Shown piece after piece: positions 30,385 to 42,079 of a stretch of DNA of 64,000 nucleotides (its first letter is position 1; every line of letters starts with the position of its first letter). Source of the DNA: Takakia lepidozioides (Eukaryota > Streptophyta > Takakiopsida > Takakiales > Takakiaceae); NCBI GenBank assembly GCA_030704615.1, contig CM060731.1, forward strand, positions 8,742,001 to 8,806,000, read 5' to 3'. A program made the position numbers and the translations under genes. Below the pieces are notes generated by a model that worked only from the letters and a program-made list of their open reading frames with translations, was not told the origin of the DNA and did not search any database.

Positions 30385-32090
30385 TGTAAGCCGTTGTATG
30401 GCTTCGAGCTGCTGAATAACATTAAGTCCAACGGATGTACAGTTGACGTTACATTATGTTTGACTGCAACGCCAAAGTTGCAATCTCTAATAAAATATGA
30501 ATGTTTATCATCAATGTATGCGGACTCATTCTTTCATGTCATCCTCTTCATCACATGCCATGATTGTTCTATGTTTGGTTTTGTACGTCATCTAATTATG
30601 GCAACCATTTTGTGCAAAAAGTTTTACATATCTGACCTTACATCATGGTGTAATTTATTGCATCCTCCCATTTTTTTCATGAACGTCAACTTGGCAGTGG
30701 ATGTTCTTCTAAAACCACAATACATACTTATATTGTCTCCAAAAAATGTTTGGAGGATTATTGTTCATGGTTATATTGTGCATAAAATAGCCAAATAATC
30801 ATATATATCACTTTATTTCAATAATAAATTTTATTTATTCATATTTCTCATATTATTTCTGAACCAAACAAAAGTCCAGAATTAGTTAAAATAATGTTAT
30901 AACATTGATTGGGGACTAGGACCAAGGAGTAGATATAAGTTTTGCCCCTATCCAAGTCAATGAAAATCAACTACCAAAATGCTCATCATTCGGTAGTCGT
31001 CATAAAATTAACATCTAACGTTCATCATCCAATTGAAAATACCCCTGCATATAGATTACTTCTCAATTTTATCATATGTATACGTATATACATTTTAATT
31101 ATAAAAACCCCTTAAATAATTGATATAATTTAATATTTGTAGAAATAATATACCTATCTATGTAGGTGTTTTTAATATTATTATCAACCATTTGGGGCAA
31201 CTGTGGAAGAGTGACTTGAGATGGCGCAAGACAGCAAGAAATGTAGGAGGAAAATATAATGTGTCCTTAACCAGTGCAACGAAAAAAAATGATTGTTTGT
31301 AATGAACATCAAATCCGCAAACCCTCAGTCCACAAATATATGTACCAATTATCACTATACTATACCTACTTCTTGTAATATTAACCCCAAAATATGTATA
31401 TAAACAGATTTTTTTCATACCCTGTCATGTATGTATATAATGTTACATATGGGGATAATTAAAAATACCCCTTCAGTACACTCAGGTGGCTGGGATAGGA
31501 TTGGTCAGCGCACCCCCCCCCCCCCCCCAGGATTTAGCAAAAGGGCAACAACTTCTCTTCTTCATAGAATTGTTGACTTGATGAGGAGACCTCTTCCCCG
31601 CCAAAAAGAAAACATTTAGATTTTGGCCCCCTTGTTTGGTCGTCAATAAGCAAAGTGGAAATCAGATTTTGGTATGGTTTCAAACAATGGAATGTAGTTT
31701 ACTTGTAGTGGCATCAAAGCCTCCATATGCTTGTTACTATCGTATCAATATTTTTGATCAAGTGCGCAAGTAATATCAATATACACCGATTTTTAAAACA
31801 AAAATACTAGACCAGTATTGATAAGGCCCTGTTATCAGTTTTTCAAAATTCTTGCTATTGATACCACTAAATACCTGGCATAATAAAGTTATCGTTAAGT
31901 CGAGGGGATGCGTGGTGACTCGTTTGGCCAGTTTGGCCAAAAAATAGGATGAACGTCCATGAATATCCAAAGAGTAGGCCCAGAAAGTACAAGCGAAAAA
32001 TATATTGAAGATCAACTCAAAATAATAGGAAAAAATAGCTCAAACGCGTTTTATCCCGTTACCCTCCACGCTTGCCGCTAGGCCCTCTGC
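30385..32090. other. AT-rich intergenic stretch
   Basis: No credible gene. It contains a run of 18 cytosines near 31510-31528. A segment near 30870-30900 (AAAAGTCCAGAATTA) resembles one at about 45870, so part of it is a dispersed AT-rich repeat. Confidence 0.4.
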
Positions 32091-32830
32091 ATCAGTACCC
32101 CAACACCCCTACATGGTGGCCCACGAGTCTGACATGGGGCGGATGTAGAAGACTGGGGACTTGCAGAATTGTTTTCTTATGTTTGATCATGTGAAATGAG
32201 TGAAAGATTGGACGACAATGACTTGTCATGTGTACGATCCAATGTACCAACGAGTTATGACAATTGCAGTTTGTGACATGCAATCCGAGGATAAAGAATC
32301 CCAAAAGCTCATGTGGAATTCCCTGACACGTGTTATGGGCTGCCATCTCCAAATTTCGCTGGTTTCATGGCAGATAGTGCTCAGGCGAATTTCAATGCTG
32401 TTCGAATTGTCTTCGGATCAAGCGACCCAAAGTGCCAATACCGGGAAGAGAGCATACATGTCTATTCCATTGGACACAATCTCTGGAGAAACATACAAAG
32501 TCAGACATCAAACCAGAGATGCAGACACAACACCGTAAATTGTGCAACGAGTACAAAGATGCTTGAACAATGAAGGAGGCGGACACTTTGTTCCAGACAA
32601 TTCGTGCCTGGTGGTTCTCTTCTGAAGCTGCATCGCTTGAGAGTATGAGAGCATTGGAAGATTGGCTGGCGTTTTGTCGTTAATCCTTTCGACCTAGCAT
32701 AGGGCCATGCTACTTGTGGTCTGTCCCCACTTTCTTCCGCTGGTGCCAAGTTTACTGGACTTAACGGATAGGCTCAAACTGCCCACCAGAGCGGCATGTG
32801 GCGATGGATCAGAGGGTCAAACAATCCGGG
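32090..32830 (+). pseudogene. Decayed second copy of the SWIM-element transposase
   Basis: Reading across frames gives LMFDHVK, then MTCHVYDPMYQRVMTIAVCD, MQSEDKESQKLMWNSL, then PNFAGFMADSAQANFNAVRI. These match the HVYD..MTIAICEMKGED and LCGFMVDNAQANW blocks of the transposase at 16811-17395. Frameshifts and stops are frequent. Neither the SWIM finger nor TIRs were found. Confidence 0.75.
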
Positions 32831-32839
32831 ATAACTTAT

Positions 32840-33600
32840 CGGATAACTTTAATGTATACAATATATTTATTGGTACCACCATGGCATTTAAATGTCAAAT
32901 TTTCCCCAATACCAATGCTTCCCTAGTAACACAATCAGACAAAGGCCTCTACACCAATACCAGTCCGGTATGTTCAATGGTACCAGTCCAACACTGTAAT
33001 GAACTCGAGCATGAGTGCCAGTTGTACACTGTATATTTACTCCCGCCTAGTTGCAAATCAAACATTGATCTAATTTTCACTCTTTCCCAACCGTTTTTTT
33101 CAGTTTTAGGGCACTGTAACGAGGGCAGAGCGTGAGTTTCGGTGCTCTAAAATTTATAAAAGCCCAATGTGCCTTTCATGAAGCACTACTTGATGGGCGT
33201 TTCTTTTCCATATTTCTCACTGAAAACTTTCTAATTTTGGTATTTTTATTTAGAAGTTAAATTAGAACCGAAGAGAATAAGAAATTTTCTTTCCAATTTT
33301 GGTACTTTTACTTTTTGTTTTCTTAAAAGATGAGGTATTTCCCTTACTATATTTTCTTTTTCCAATTTTGGTCATTTTATTTTAAAATTAAGTGAACAAA
33401 GAACTCAAAAAAAGATTCAAGGCACTTGTATGTCTAATTTTGGCGCTTTCATCTGAAAGTCAATGAAGAAGAAAAAATGAGGCATTTATCGTTTCTATTT
33501 CTTTCTAATTTTGACCTTTTTATTTTTAACTAGGAGTATCTGATCGGCTAACAGGCTTGCTCTATCTGTTTGTAAGTTCAAAGAATTGATAGATTGGAAA
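32840..33600. other. T-rich non-coding stretch
   Basis: Repeated phrases of the type 'CTAATTTTGG..CTTTTA' occur near 33230, 33295, 33365, 33440 and 33510. It looks like a degenerate tandem repeat of about 70-80 bp. It adjoins the left breakpoint inferred for the GDSL-gene inversion. Confidence 0.4.
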
Positions 33601-33608
33601 ATCTTTAC

Positions 33609-34106
33609 CTGGAATTGTATTGTTGGTAGTGAGTACATGGTTAAAGGCTAGCTCGTTATTGAGAAAAATGATATCGCCCTCCGTAAGATTGGCAGCTTGC
33701 AAATAGGCTGTCAAATAGCTGTTGTGGATCGAGGAGAATTCTTTCACAAGCACATTACATGAAGTGTGGTTAGAAGCCCTTGTTTGTGAGGGGAGACATC
33801 CAAGCGGCATCATTTTTCCAAGGGCGAAATATTGAAAGCCGATATTGTACAAGCTCACCACATCGGCAACTATCTGCGTCACCAGCCTTTGAATGAACAC
33901 GAGTAGGTCCTGCGCATCGTATAATGCCACATGGAATATATCTGATTCAACGTGTAGAAGTACTTGATGAAGATTCACAACCCATATAGAAATTTTAACA
34001 GTAGTTTAGACAAATCGTGCTCATAGTAGGGGTTGGAACCACCCTTGACAGGGGGGCAGTAGCCGCAAGGCGAAGTGGCTCTTAGTTACGTCGGCTTCGG
34101 CCGGAG

Positions 34107-34157
<51 letters not shown>

Positions 34158-35155
34158 GGGGTTGGAATTTCAGGATGACAACGAAAAGGGTCCCTGATAG
34201 AAATACCCACCATTCATTCGAGACCTCTATTAAGCTAAATTAACTACATCTCGGTATGTCGCGCCTGCACAAAAGTCTGGTGCATCTACATACATACTTT
34301 GGCTAGTAGATAGAAATTAGTTGAGTACCGCAGCTGTGCCGCCGCCACTTCGAATATAGGCGCCGAAGTCATTGCCACATGTCGAAAGGAGAACAAGGGA
34401 ATTGTAGACTCCTGACTGAAGAATGCCTTGAAATTGTGTTATTTGGGTGGTGAGGTTTGGGAAACCCAGGTTATCAAACGCTCCACTGCCACCCACCGCA
34501 AAGTCTATACCATGGCTTGGAGGTGGCTGAGAGGTATGTTTGATATGGAATGGGAGTCTCGTTCAATCCAAGAGATTGTGCTGCACCATGACAAATTAGA
34601 TGTATATTGTCAGACACCTAGAGCAACTTGACCTCTAGAGAGACATCAATTAAAATTTTCAGCTGAGAAATTCAGATCATTGGATATTTCATGAGGAGAA
34701 GATTAGATCATTTTGGTATGGTGGAGTCGCGATACTCACATGAGTGATCAATCTGGGCATAAGATTTATATAGCTTGAGGTAACACTAAAGTTTTACCTT
34801 ACACTGGACCCTAGGGCCCACAATAACTCGGACACTGGTCAAACTCCTACAAATTGCTACTTGAAATTGTATCCAGGTGTTCAAACGATTAGGAAATATT
34901 GAACAAACATATGCAAATATTGATGGGTACCTAGGAAGTCGGTCAAGACACGCCCATTAGAAAACCTTCCCTTGGGAAACCCAGGCATTGTTTCTCCGTA
35001 AGGCGGCAACCATGGCTGGTTCACCGGTCCTATTACAGTCACTGTCGAGTCTGTCTTGTTGCGGTCACCCGTATCAATATATGAATCTCCAAAAGCAATC
35101 AACGTGGTGAACTTCGATGTAGAGTTGATACTTTGTTGCGCCACAACCGGTGCAG
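33609..35155 (-). pseudogene. GDSL esterase/lipase gene, exons on the minus strand
   Basis: Exons from 5' to 3': 34931-35155 (KFTTLIAFGDSYIDTGD, the GDS(L) block I with its catalytic serine; PKGRFSNGRVLTDFL), 34329-34526 (SHGIDFAVGGSGAFDNLG, LLSTCGNDFGAY, block III-like GND) and 33609-33909 (QRLVTQIVADVVSLYNIGFQ, GKMMPLGCLP; ends NNTIP plus one base). This order matches plant extracellular GDSL hydrolases. The signal-peptide exon and a small exon between the first two were not found. The block V exon with the catalytic Asp-His is missing here and lies on the plus strand at 38332, in matching phase. A SINE-like copy sits in the intron 33910-34328. The gene is therefore interrupted, apparently by an inversion. 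Confidence 0.85.
34039..34155 (+). mobile_element. SINE-like insertion with long (CT)n tail
   Basis: It is bounded by perfect 12-bp direct repeats TAGGGGTTGGAA (34027-34038 and 34156-34167). The order is GGCAGTAGCCGCAAGGCGAA, GTGGCTCTTAGTTACG, GGCTTCGGCCGGAGTC, then about 46 bases of CT repeats. It matches the insert at 1585-1684 closely, including the tail type. It sits in a GDSL-gene intron. Confidence 0.85.
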
Positions 35156-35159
35156 CTGT

Positions 35160-35810
35160 GCAACATGAACAATATCCACCTCCGTATTAATGATATATCA
35201 TGCAATCTCAGATGGACAAAGAAAATGCATTCATTGCTACTCTTGAGCTGTTGAGATATATGTTGAATACATGTTTGCCAAAGACGACATAGATTAGACC
35301 TACCTGAGTGAGTGGCTATTCTACTTACACACGGTCCTTTTGACGGAGAAATTATCCTAGATGATCAGTTCTTTCCATATCTCCTAATTTATCGAACTGA
35401 TATTTGGACCTATTTGAAACTGAATTTAATTATTTTTGCACAATTGTTGCATGACTAGGACACAGAGCTCCAGCTTGAATGTCTGGCGGATCAAATATTT
35501 AACCTTGGTCATTTGGAAAGCCAGCTAATATTTACCGGGTACATATTAATATCATTCGAGGTATCATCTAAGATAGACAAAGCTATAATACGTACATATA
35601 TGGTACGTAGCTAGAAATCGGTGTACTTCAACAAATTGTAAATTTGAGAAACTCGCTTAATGTCCCCATGTAATCACATGATGTACAATCATCCAACTAC
35701 AAATTAATTACATAAACCTTTCAATCTAGAAGCGTATATGCTTCAACGAGATACTTAGTAGACTAAAATATTATTATCACAACAGGTAAACATTGATGGG
35801 GTGAGAATTT
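35160..35810. other. AT-rich non-coding stretch
   Basis: Upstream side of the GDSL exons. The first (signal-peptide) exon would be expected here, but I could not identify it. Confidence 0.35.
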
Positions 35811-35814
35811 GGAC

Positions 35815-37690
35815 ATAGGTTCAGTAATGCATACTACTAATAATAATAATAACATGTGATTCACCAATGGAACACATAAGGGACATAAAGAATATGTGCC
35901 CAATTGGGACCCACTCAATAGGTACTTGTAGGATTGGGTGTCTCAAAAGCGACAGATGTTGAATCCATGGATGTTGAATCCATGGAAGTCTATTGAAAAA
36001 TAAATAAAAATCATTCTATGTTTTTATTTTATTTAAAAAAATAGATAGTAGTATACCTAACATTTTTAGTAAAGAGTTCCCACCCAAATATTGAAGGCAT
36101 TGTTCACTAGATATATTAATATTTAATTTAAAAAAATCAAAACGTAAAGTTTACAACTACTTGTCCATATACCACCCGCCACCTCTAGATAATAGGTTTG
36201 TATGCCTTTTTAGTAAAAGATCCCAAATACCCAAAACATAAAATGCTATCAATAATTTGAATTTTAGGTATTAAATAATCCATAGCTCTCAATACCTAAG
36301 GTAACTAGTCCATATAAATGTGGATTTGGATAGGTTTTAAAAATGGCACCCTTAGTATGTTTTCCTTTGTGCCATTATATGAGTGTAGATGATGTTTTTT
36401 TAGTCCATAAGATTTCTTGTGTAACATCTGCAGTCAAGTAATCAACTTTAAAAATCCATAGTTCTCGGGTACATGATTGTTTTTGTAATCTAACAGTTGA
36501 TACACAAACCTATTATAGTTAGAAACCCTACACCATATAAACTTAGATGAAATATTGAGTTGTTGGACAAATATGGATAAAGCAGAAACTGCATTTTATG
36601 CAAAAACTGAGACACCCAATCCTACAAATACCCCAATTTATAAGGTACGTAAGGTCTTTCAATGCAATGCATAATAATAATAAACTCACCAATCACCAAT
36701 GGAAGTCATATGGAACATAAAGAACATGTACCCAATCGGGACTCACTCAATATATAAAGTACCTAAGTGAAATGCATAGTAATATATTCATTCATGATTC
36801 ATCTACCAATGGAGCACATACGGAACATAAAGAACGTGTGCCTAGTTGGGACCACTCAAGATATAAGGTCATAAGGTGCTTTCATGCAAACAAATGCATA
36901 GTCCTACTAAAGGTAGGGCCAACAAAATAAAATAACCCAAACTTAAAAATCTAATGTATTAGAAATACTAATAATAAAATAGTTGTAATTAGTAGGGTAG
37001 AACATAGATGAGTGCTCCTAGGAGATTTCTATTGTAGATAATGTAGACTCAAATGCAAGTGTCCCCTTATTTTCAACTCTATTTCAGAGTTAAATTTGCT
37101 TGTGTTTAGTGTGTAAAGGGATTTCACCCTATGGAAAGGGCATGGGCAGGGGGCATGACAAGGCAAGGAGATGACGTATAATTTATAGTACATGCTATTC
37201 AAGGTATTAGAAATGTTGTAATACCCAAGCAATTGGGGCAGATAGGGTCTGGGGGGGTTTTCACCATTATACATAACTGAGGATAGGTTCCTAGGACCAG
37301 GGTTGAGAACCGACTCCAACCCATATACCTGCACAACACTATGTTGTGCGGGTGCCTGGACCCGCTATTTGTCATGTTGGTAATACTTGAAACCAATAGA
37401 TATTTAAAACCAAAAGTTATTTATAAACTCGGGACCGACGGATATTAGGAAATGATAATAATATCCGCCGGACACTAGTTGAGTAAGGGGGATGGAATGC
37501 CCCACCCCAAGGTACCCACGTACCAACTGTGAGTGTGGGAGCATTTCCCCTATGTAGGAGCATTTTCCAGCGTGGCACCTGATTGACACGTTTTTTCCCC
37601 TCGACCTCTAGTAGATGCTGACAGCATCGCCCACTCTAATGCAAAATGCAACTTGTCGTGACAGGTCACACCACAAATTGTGCCCTAGAT
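35815..37690. repeat. 2-kb repeat block, copy 2
   Basis: Direct-orientation copy of 1015-3000, including the tandem 'GTGCCCAATTGGGACC' units (35897, 36728, 36836) and the 1788-2140 segment (37029-37370). It lacks the insertions at 1585-1684 and 2251-2800, but carries its own insertion at 35926-36627. Confidence 0.8.
35926..36627. mobile_element. 700-bp non-autonomous TIR element, absent from copy 1
   Basis: The terminal inverted repeats are TTGTAGGATTGGGTGTCTCA on the left and the complement on the right. Copy 1 of the repeat block reads through this place without it (about 1290). The interior is AT-rich and non-coding. The phrase 'ACATTTTTAGTAAA' near 36060 is found reversed near 41800, so a related copy probably lies at 41340-41870. 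The target duplication is unclear (TAC or shorter). Confidence 0.7.
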
Positions 37691-37754
37691 TACAAGGTAT
37701 TAATGCTTTGTTTTATATTTTGTTTGCCTCCCAAAAATATAAATATATATATAT

Positions 37755-37930
37755 GACGCCTCTCGAAGGGAGCGTAACTTATGGTGTCACTTCAACACAA
37801 GGGCTACTGCCTTCCAGGTGAAAGGTGGACACCTTCATGACACACCAGACCGTGGTTTGAACCCATAACCACATCCAACGTGGTATGTGCCTATTACGAC
37901 TGGGCTACATGCTGGTTGTCTTGCCTCCAA
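37755..37930 (-). mobile_element. tRNA-headed SINE copy
   Basis: On the minus strand it begins with a tRNA-like head: box A-like TAGCCCAGTCGTAATAGGCA and box B GGGTTCAAACC. The body GGTGTCCACCTTTCACC, GGAAGGCAGTAGCCC, GAAGTGACACCATAAGTTACG follows. The body matches 54247-54305 almost word for word. TTGCCTCC-AAAA phrases on both sides (about 37727 and 37920) are a likely target duplication. Confidence 0.8.
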
Positions 37931-37974
37931 AAGGTATGCCCAAGCTTGGAAGTATGTTATGCTGCTGAGCCATT

Positions 37975-38165
37975 TGGCGGTTTAGATAGCCCAATGGTTA
38001 TGGCATAATACCATTTCATTAAAAGTAAAATGTGGACTCTTGCCACACAAGTGTGTTGGATTGCATAAAATAAGTCAGCCACATCCCCATTGGAAGACTA
38101 GTAGTCCTTCGGAGTCAAGTGACACATAAGTTACGGTTGCTTTGGTGAGCTAGAGTCTACATTTT
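37975..38165 (+). mobile_element. tRNA-headed SINE copy, decayed
   Basis: A box A-like TAGCCCAATGGTTATGGCA opens the copy. The body has diverged, but the tail keeps TAGTCCTTCGGAGTCAAGTG, ACACATAAGTTACGGTTGCT and TTGG. It has the opposite orientation to the copy just to its left. Confidence 0.7.
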
Positions 38166-38331
38166 TTATGCTCTTTTTATCTTACTTTTAAAACAAAAGT
38201 GCCAATTGTTTTAAAAAAACAACAAAAAAAACTGGAGAAAAATTGCCTCTTCTTCTTTAGCTTAAACAACTAGTACATATCGCACAAAAACAAACCTTGT
38301 CTTCATGATGTTGTTGGTGTGTCTTGTACAG

Positions 38332-38570
38332 AATTTCCAACGCCCCTCATACCTTGTTGCATTGCAATAAACTCGAGCCATATTTGTGGTGATATGGACA
38401 GTGTGGGTGGATCGCTCTACACAGTATGTAGTCGGACAGATGAAGCATTTTTCTGGGACGAAAATCACCCTACAGATGCAGGCTGGAGTTATATCTTCAA
38501 TCTCTTTGCGGATAGCCTCAACTACACCAATTCGAGAAACCTTACGGCCTTCTTGACTCTAGGAAGCTAG
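38332..38570 (+). pseudogene. GDSL esterase/lipase, last exon, displaced to the plus strand
   Basis: After a GTACAG acceptor the exon reads EFPTPLIPCC, HICGDMDSVGGSLYTVC and then FFWDENHPTDAGWSYIF, the block V Asp-x-x-His of GDSL hydrolases. The stop is at 38568-38570. It begins with two bases of a codon, which fits exactly the one base left at the end of the minus-strand exon 33609-33909 (NNTIP-G|AA-FPTP). Flipping about 33.6-38.3 kb puts the four exons in order on the plus strand. Confidence 0.85.
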
Positions 38571-38579
38571 AATTGAGGC

Positions 38580-39880
38580 TGGTATTGTAGGTTAGAGTAC
38601 ACCCACCACTGACCATTTGCCACCGGTTGAGGGAGTTGTTAGTGATGAATAGCTAACTCCTTGGGCAACATTTGAGAATTAGTTCGCATGTGTTGCTTTA
38701 GAAGAAGATTACATACATAACAATTTAAAATTATTGTGGGGAAAAAAATTAAAACCCCTGTTACACCATTAGGCACACACACCGTAATCAGTGAAGTCGG
38801 GAACCATTAGTTTGGGTGTATTGAATAAGAAAGCAAATGAGTTTGTTTCACTGATTAAGTAATACCCGGCCTAGTGCTGCAGCACTGCAGCTGACATTGG
38901 TGGGGAGACTTAGCGCAAGGAACTCGTTGTCTAAATCAAGGTATTTTGTATGTAAATTAAAAAATATTGTATTTACAGTACTTATTCAGTTTTGTATTAG
39001 TATTATGATGGTTGGTGGGCATTCATTGGAAAAAAATCACGTTGCACGTACATAAAGTTGGGTACTTATCGAGGAAAACCATCTTCTGTATATAAAATAA
39101 AAAGTGACCAAAACATCAATACAAAGTTGTACTATGTGGAGATGGGATTCCTCCTCACCTGCTTATTCGACTTGGATAAATGGAGGGAGGATGCGCTCTG
39201 GATGGAGTAGGGATGGACGGAGGTAGGATGTAGTCTGGATGAACTTACACTTTGTGCATGAGGATGAGCTGGCAACAGCTTATGGCTTTTAATACATACT
39301 GTCTTATTCTAACATCTAGTTTAGGATTAGATTAGGATGGAACTAGGTGATATGCTTCTTTCTATGGAATGACATCTAGCTAACCTATGTGTAAGTGCCA
39401 CGTGGCACAAGGATTAGATTATGACCTAATACTATTTAAGTTGCACTGTCGTGGCAGTGGTGGTGGATTTCATCTTATGTGTGTGCGTACACTGTGTGAT
39501 GGCGTACTTGAGTGCCTGCATGAACGTGGTATGGATGAGTAAGTCCGTTGAGTCCTCTTCGTGAGATTCCGTCTTCTCTGCCAGGCTCATCTACCGATCA
39601 CTACATTCCCCTTGTTAGCTCTAATCCGGGAGAGGAAAGGGAATAACCCCCTGGCACCGGAATCGTGGTGGAGATGTGGGGTAACTAAAAGTCATTAACA
39701 AAGAATGTGTCTAGTATGAAGCACCTGCTCAAGGGCGCAGTAGTAGATTGCGTACGGGGGATCTGGCATGATTGAGGGGAGAGGTGATAGCAAAATGGCG
39801 GCTAGTATGTCATGCACAGTGAAGGAGAGAGAAGCTCTGTTTGCTAGAGCTTCCCTGTGTTTTGAGAGTTTTGTGAGTAA
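38580..39880. other. Intergenic stretch, possible LTR near 39.1-39.6 kb
   Basis: No gene recognised. The segment 39130-39690 precedes the gag-like frame of the decayed plus-strand Ty3 element and may be its LTR or leader, but no matching copy is present downstream to prove it. Confidence 0.3.
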
Positions 39881-39885
39881 GCACC

Positions 39886-40640
39886 ATGGCATCCAGCTCT
39901 GAGCGTGGTTGGTTTGAGCTTGATCAGTACGAGGTTCCTCGCATGAGACAGACCTGGGCATTGGAGTCACGTTATATTTGTGAACTTGCACACAATCTGC
40001 TGCCAGAACAAATTGTGTTCATTGACTATCTATAAGGAGAGCCCCTCCCGCGACCTGAGCTTCCTTTGGACACTCCATCCGAGTTTTGGGCCAAGACTTT
40101 TGAGGAATCCTCCAAGCCTATTCATACTAAGGTTGAGTGTAGGGAGCAGAATCGACGCATCAAGGTCCAAGGAGTCTCTACAAGGGGCTTATGTTGCGCG
40201 TTTGTTGCTCAAACTCCATTCCAGGGAAGTTGCCCTTCAAATTTCCCTTTCTAGTGCTAAAGAGCAGTTGGAGAGGGGAGAGACGCTTAGTTGGGCAGTG
40301 CTGGGCATCCCTCAGTTCTCAGTGAGTCGTGAGTTGGGGATTGAGCTCGAAGCTTCCTGCCGCCTGACAGGCCGAGTCCCCTATGGTTGTGGGAGCTGGT
40401 GAAGGGAGGGACATCCATTCTACTAGCAAATTTGCAACCTAGAATTCCTCTCGCTCCTACCCAAGATTCCACTTGGGAAGAATTGATCACGGGCATTGCT
40501 GATTCTGATTTTCCGTTTTGCGTAAGAGATGTGGTAGTGTTTCCAGGGATTTGTTTTCTATGTATTATTGTGAGCCTCGAAAAATTGTTTTTTGCCAAAG
40601 TACATGAATGCATGGAAACAAAGTAAAACAATGGACTTGC
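39886..40640 (+). pseudogene. Possible retrotransposon gag region
   Basis: An ATG at 39886 opens MASSSERGWFELDQYEVPRM, RQTWALESRY, a TAA near 40033, then GEPLPRPELPLDTPSEFWAK, TFEESSKPIHTKVECREQ with later frameshifts. No CCHC knuckle is seen. The gag assignment rests on its position upstream of the pol remains at 40.9-43.0 kb and its charged composition, so it is tentative. Confidence 0.35.
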
Positions 40641-40929
40641 TTCACTAAAAGATACATTTCATGTAGATGAAGAGTAGCCCGAGTCCCACTATGCGATATA
40701 ACGAAAAAATAAAATAAAAAAATAAAATAAGAAAATAAAAATAATAGCTTGTACTAGGAAAAATAGAAATAATGCCATAGTGTCTGTTACTGTCAACTTT
40801 AGATGGTTCATATCTTTCAACATGGATGAATCTAGCGACTATAATTTTTCCATAATCATCAAATCAAAACTCTGAAAAACCTTGGGACTTTTTGTGTAGT
40901 CCACACAGTGGATTTTTTCTAGCCACCGT

Positions 40930-41330
40930 AGCTTGCTTTCACCCGACTTTAAGATATCCTACAAAAGAGGCAAAGACAACATCAATGCTAATGCTTTGAC
41001 TCGTGGCGAAACCAAAAGACGTAAACCCTATACCACTCTAGATGATCTTGTTCATCTTGCTTCACAGCCTGTGTCATCTACTATGCCTGTTTTATATCCT
41101 TTTGCCTCGTGTCATCTGCTGGACTACCCTTATGTTCCTTCCTGATCTGATTGACACTTGGGATTTGGTTCAAGGGCAGTTGCAAGCTACGGTGGACCAA
41201 AAACTGCGTAACATGGCAGTTTCTGCAGTGACCTCCATTCATGGTACCTTTTATAGTAAAATCACAACTCAATATTTCATACAAAGTTTATACGGTCTAA
41301 GATTTGTAACTACGGTAAAGACATACTCCA
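40930..41330 (+). pseudogene. Decayed Ty3/gypsy pol: RNase H end and linker
   Basis: LSPDFKISYKRGKDNINANA and LTRGETKRRKPYTTLDDLVH match the 'YKPGRDNVVADALSR' boundary of Ty3 RNase H. The frame changes several times after 41140 (LIDTWDLVQGQLQATVDQKL). Confidence 0.7.
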
Positions 41331-41334
41331 ATTT

Positions 41335-41875
41335 TTTTTTATTGTAAACAAGATCATCTATGAAAGAACTATGGACTCTTAAAGTTGAATCTTATGGACT
41401 GTAGTATTACACATGAAAAATCGTATGGACTAAAAAAACATCATATATACCTAAGTAATAGCAAAAAGAAAAACACATTAGGGGTGCAATTTTTGAAAGC
41501 TACCCTAATGCACTTTTATATGGACTAAAAACATCAAGGAATGAGAGGTATGGACTAATTTACACTAAACACTGGGTCCAAACTGGGCCTGTTTTCCCTA
41601 ATGTCCATCATCATCATTTAGAGGCTTTTGGGATATCATCGTTACTAAAAAAGGTGTAAAAACCCATAATCTAGAGGTGACAAGTGATGTATGGAAAAAA
41701 TTCAAAAGTCTCTAATTATTAGAAATAAAAAATGGTTTTCTATTTTTTAGAATTAAATAATAAAATTTATAATAAAAAATTCTAGCCTATTTGGGGTGGG
41801 ACTTTTTACTAAAAATGTTAAATATATCATATTTAACATCTAAAATTAAATATTTGGATAAATCCACTCAATTTG
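41335..41875. mobile_element. AT-rich insertion, probably related to 35926-36627
   Basis: Phrases such as GGTGGGACTTTTTACTAAAA followed by ATGTTAAATAT are the reverse complement of the 36055-36090 region. The stretch separates the two halves of a decayed pol. No clear TIRs were found here, so the ends are approximate. Confidence 0.45.
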
Positions 41876-42079
41876 AGGTACCTATATAGATTTTAATGGA
41901 GGAAAAATCTACCTCTTTTGGTCCGTCGTACCTTGCAACTGCCCTCAATTTGATGTTGGTTGAGTTTGCTGCTTGGTTCTGGTATGAATTCGAGGCTGAG
42001 AACTTGTAGAAGGCTCTGGTTCTCTCCCTTACCTTAGGCCTGTTCATCTTTTCTGGCATCTACACTGATTTGTTTCTGA

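Noticed and set aside
31509-31528. Run of about 18 cytosines as a functional element
   Set aside because: A simple homopolymer that is prone to sequencing error; nothing nearby suggests a role.
37755-38165. Possible tRNA genes
   Set aside because: The box A/box B-like segments are continuous with the shared SINE body, and I could not draw a complete cloverleaf with a proper acceptor stem.
40287-40631. 114-codon minus-strand frame
   Set aside because: It overlaps the plus-strand gag-like frame and shows no recognisable domain.
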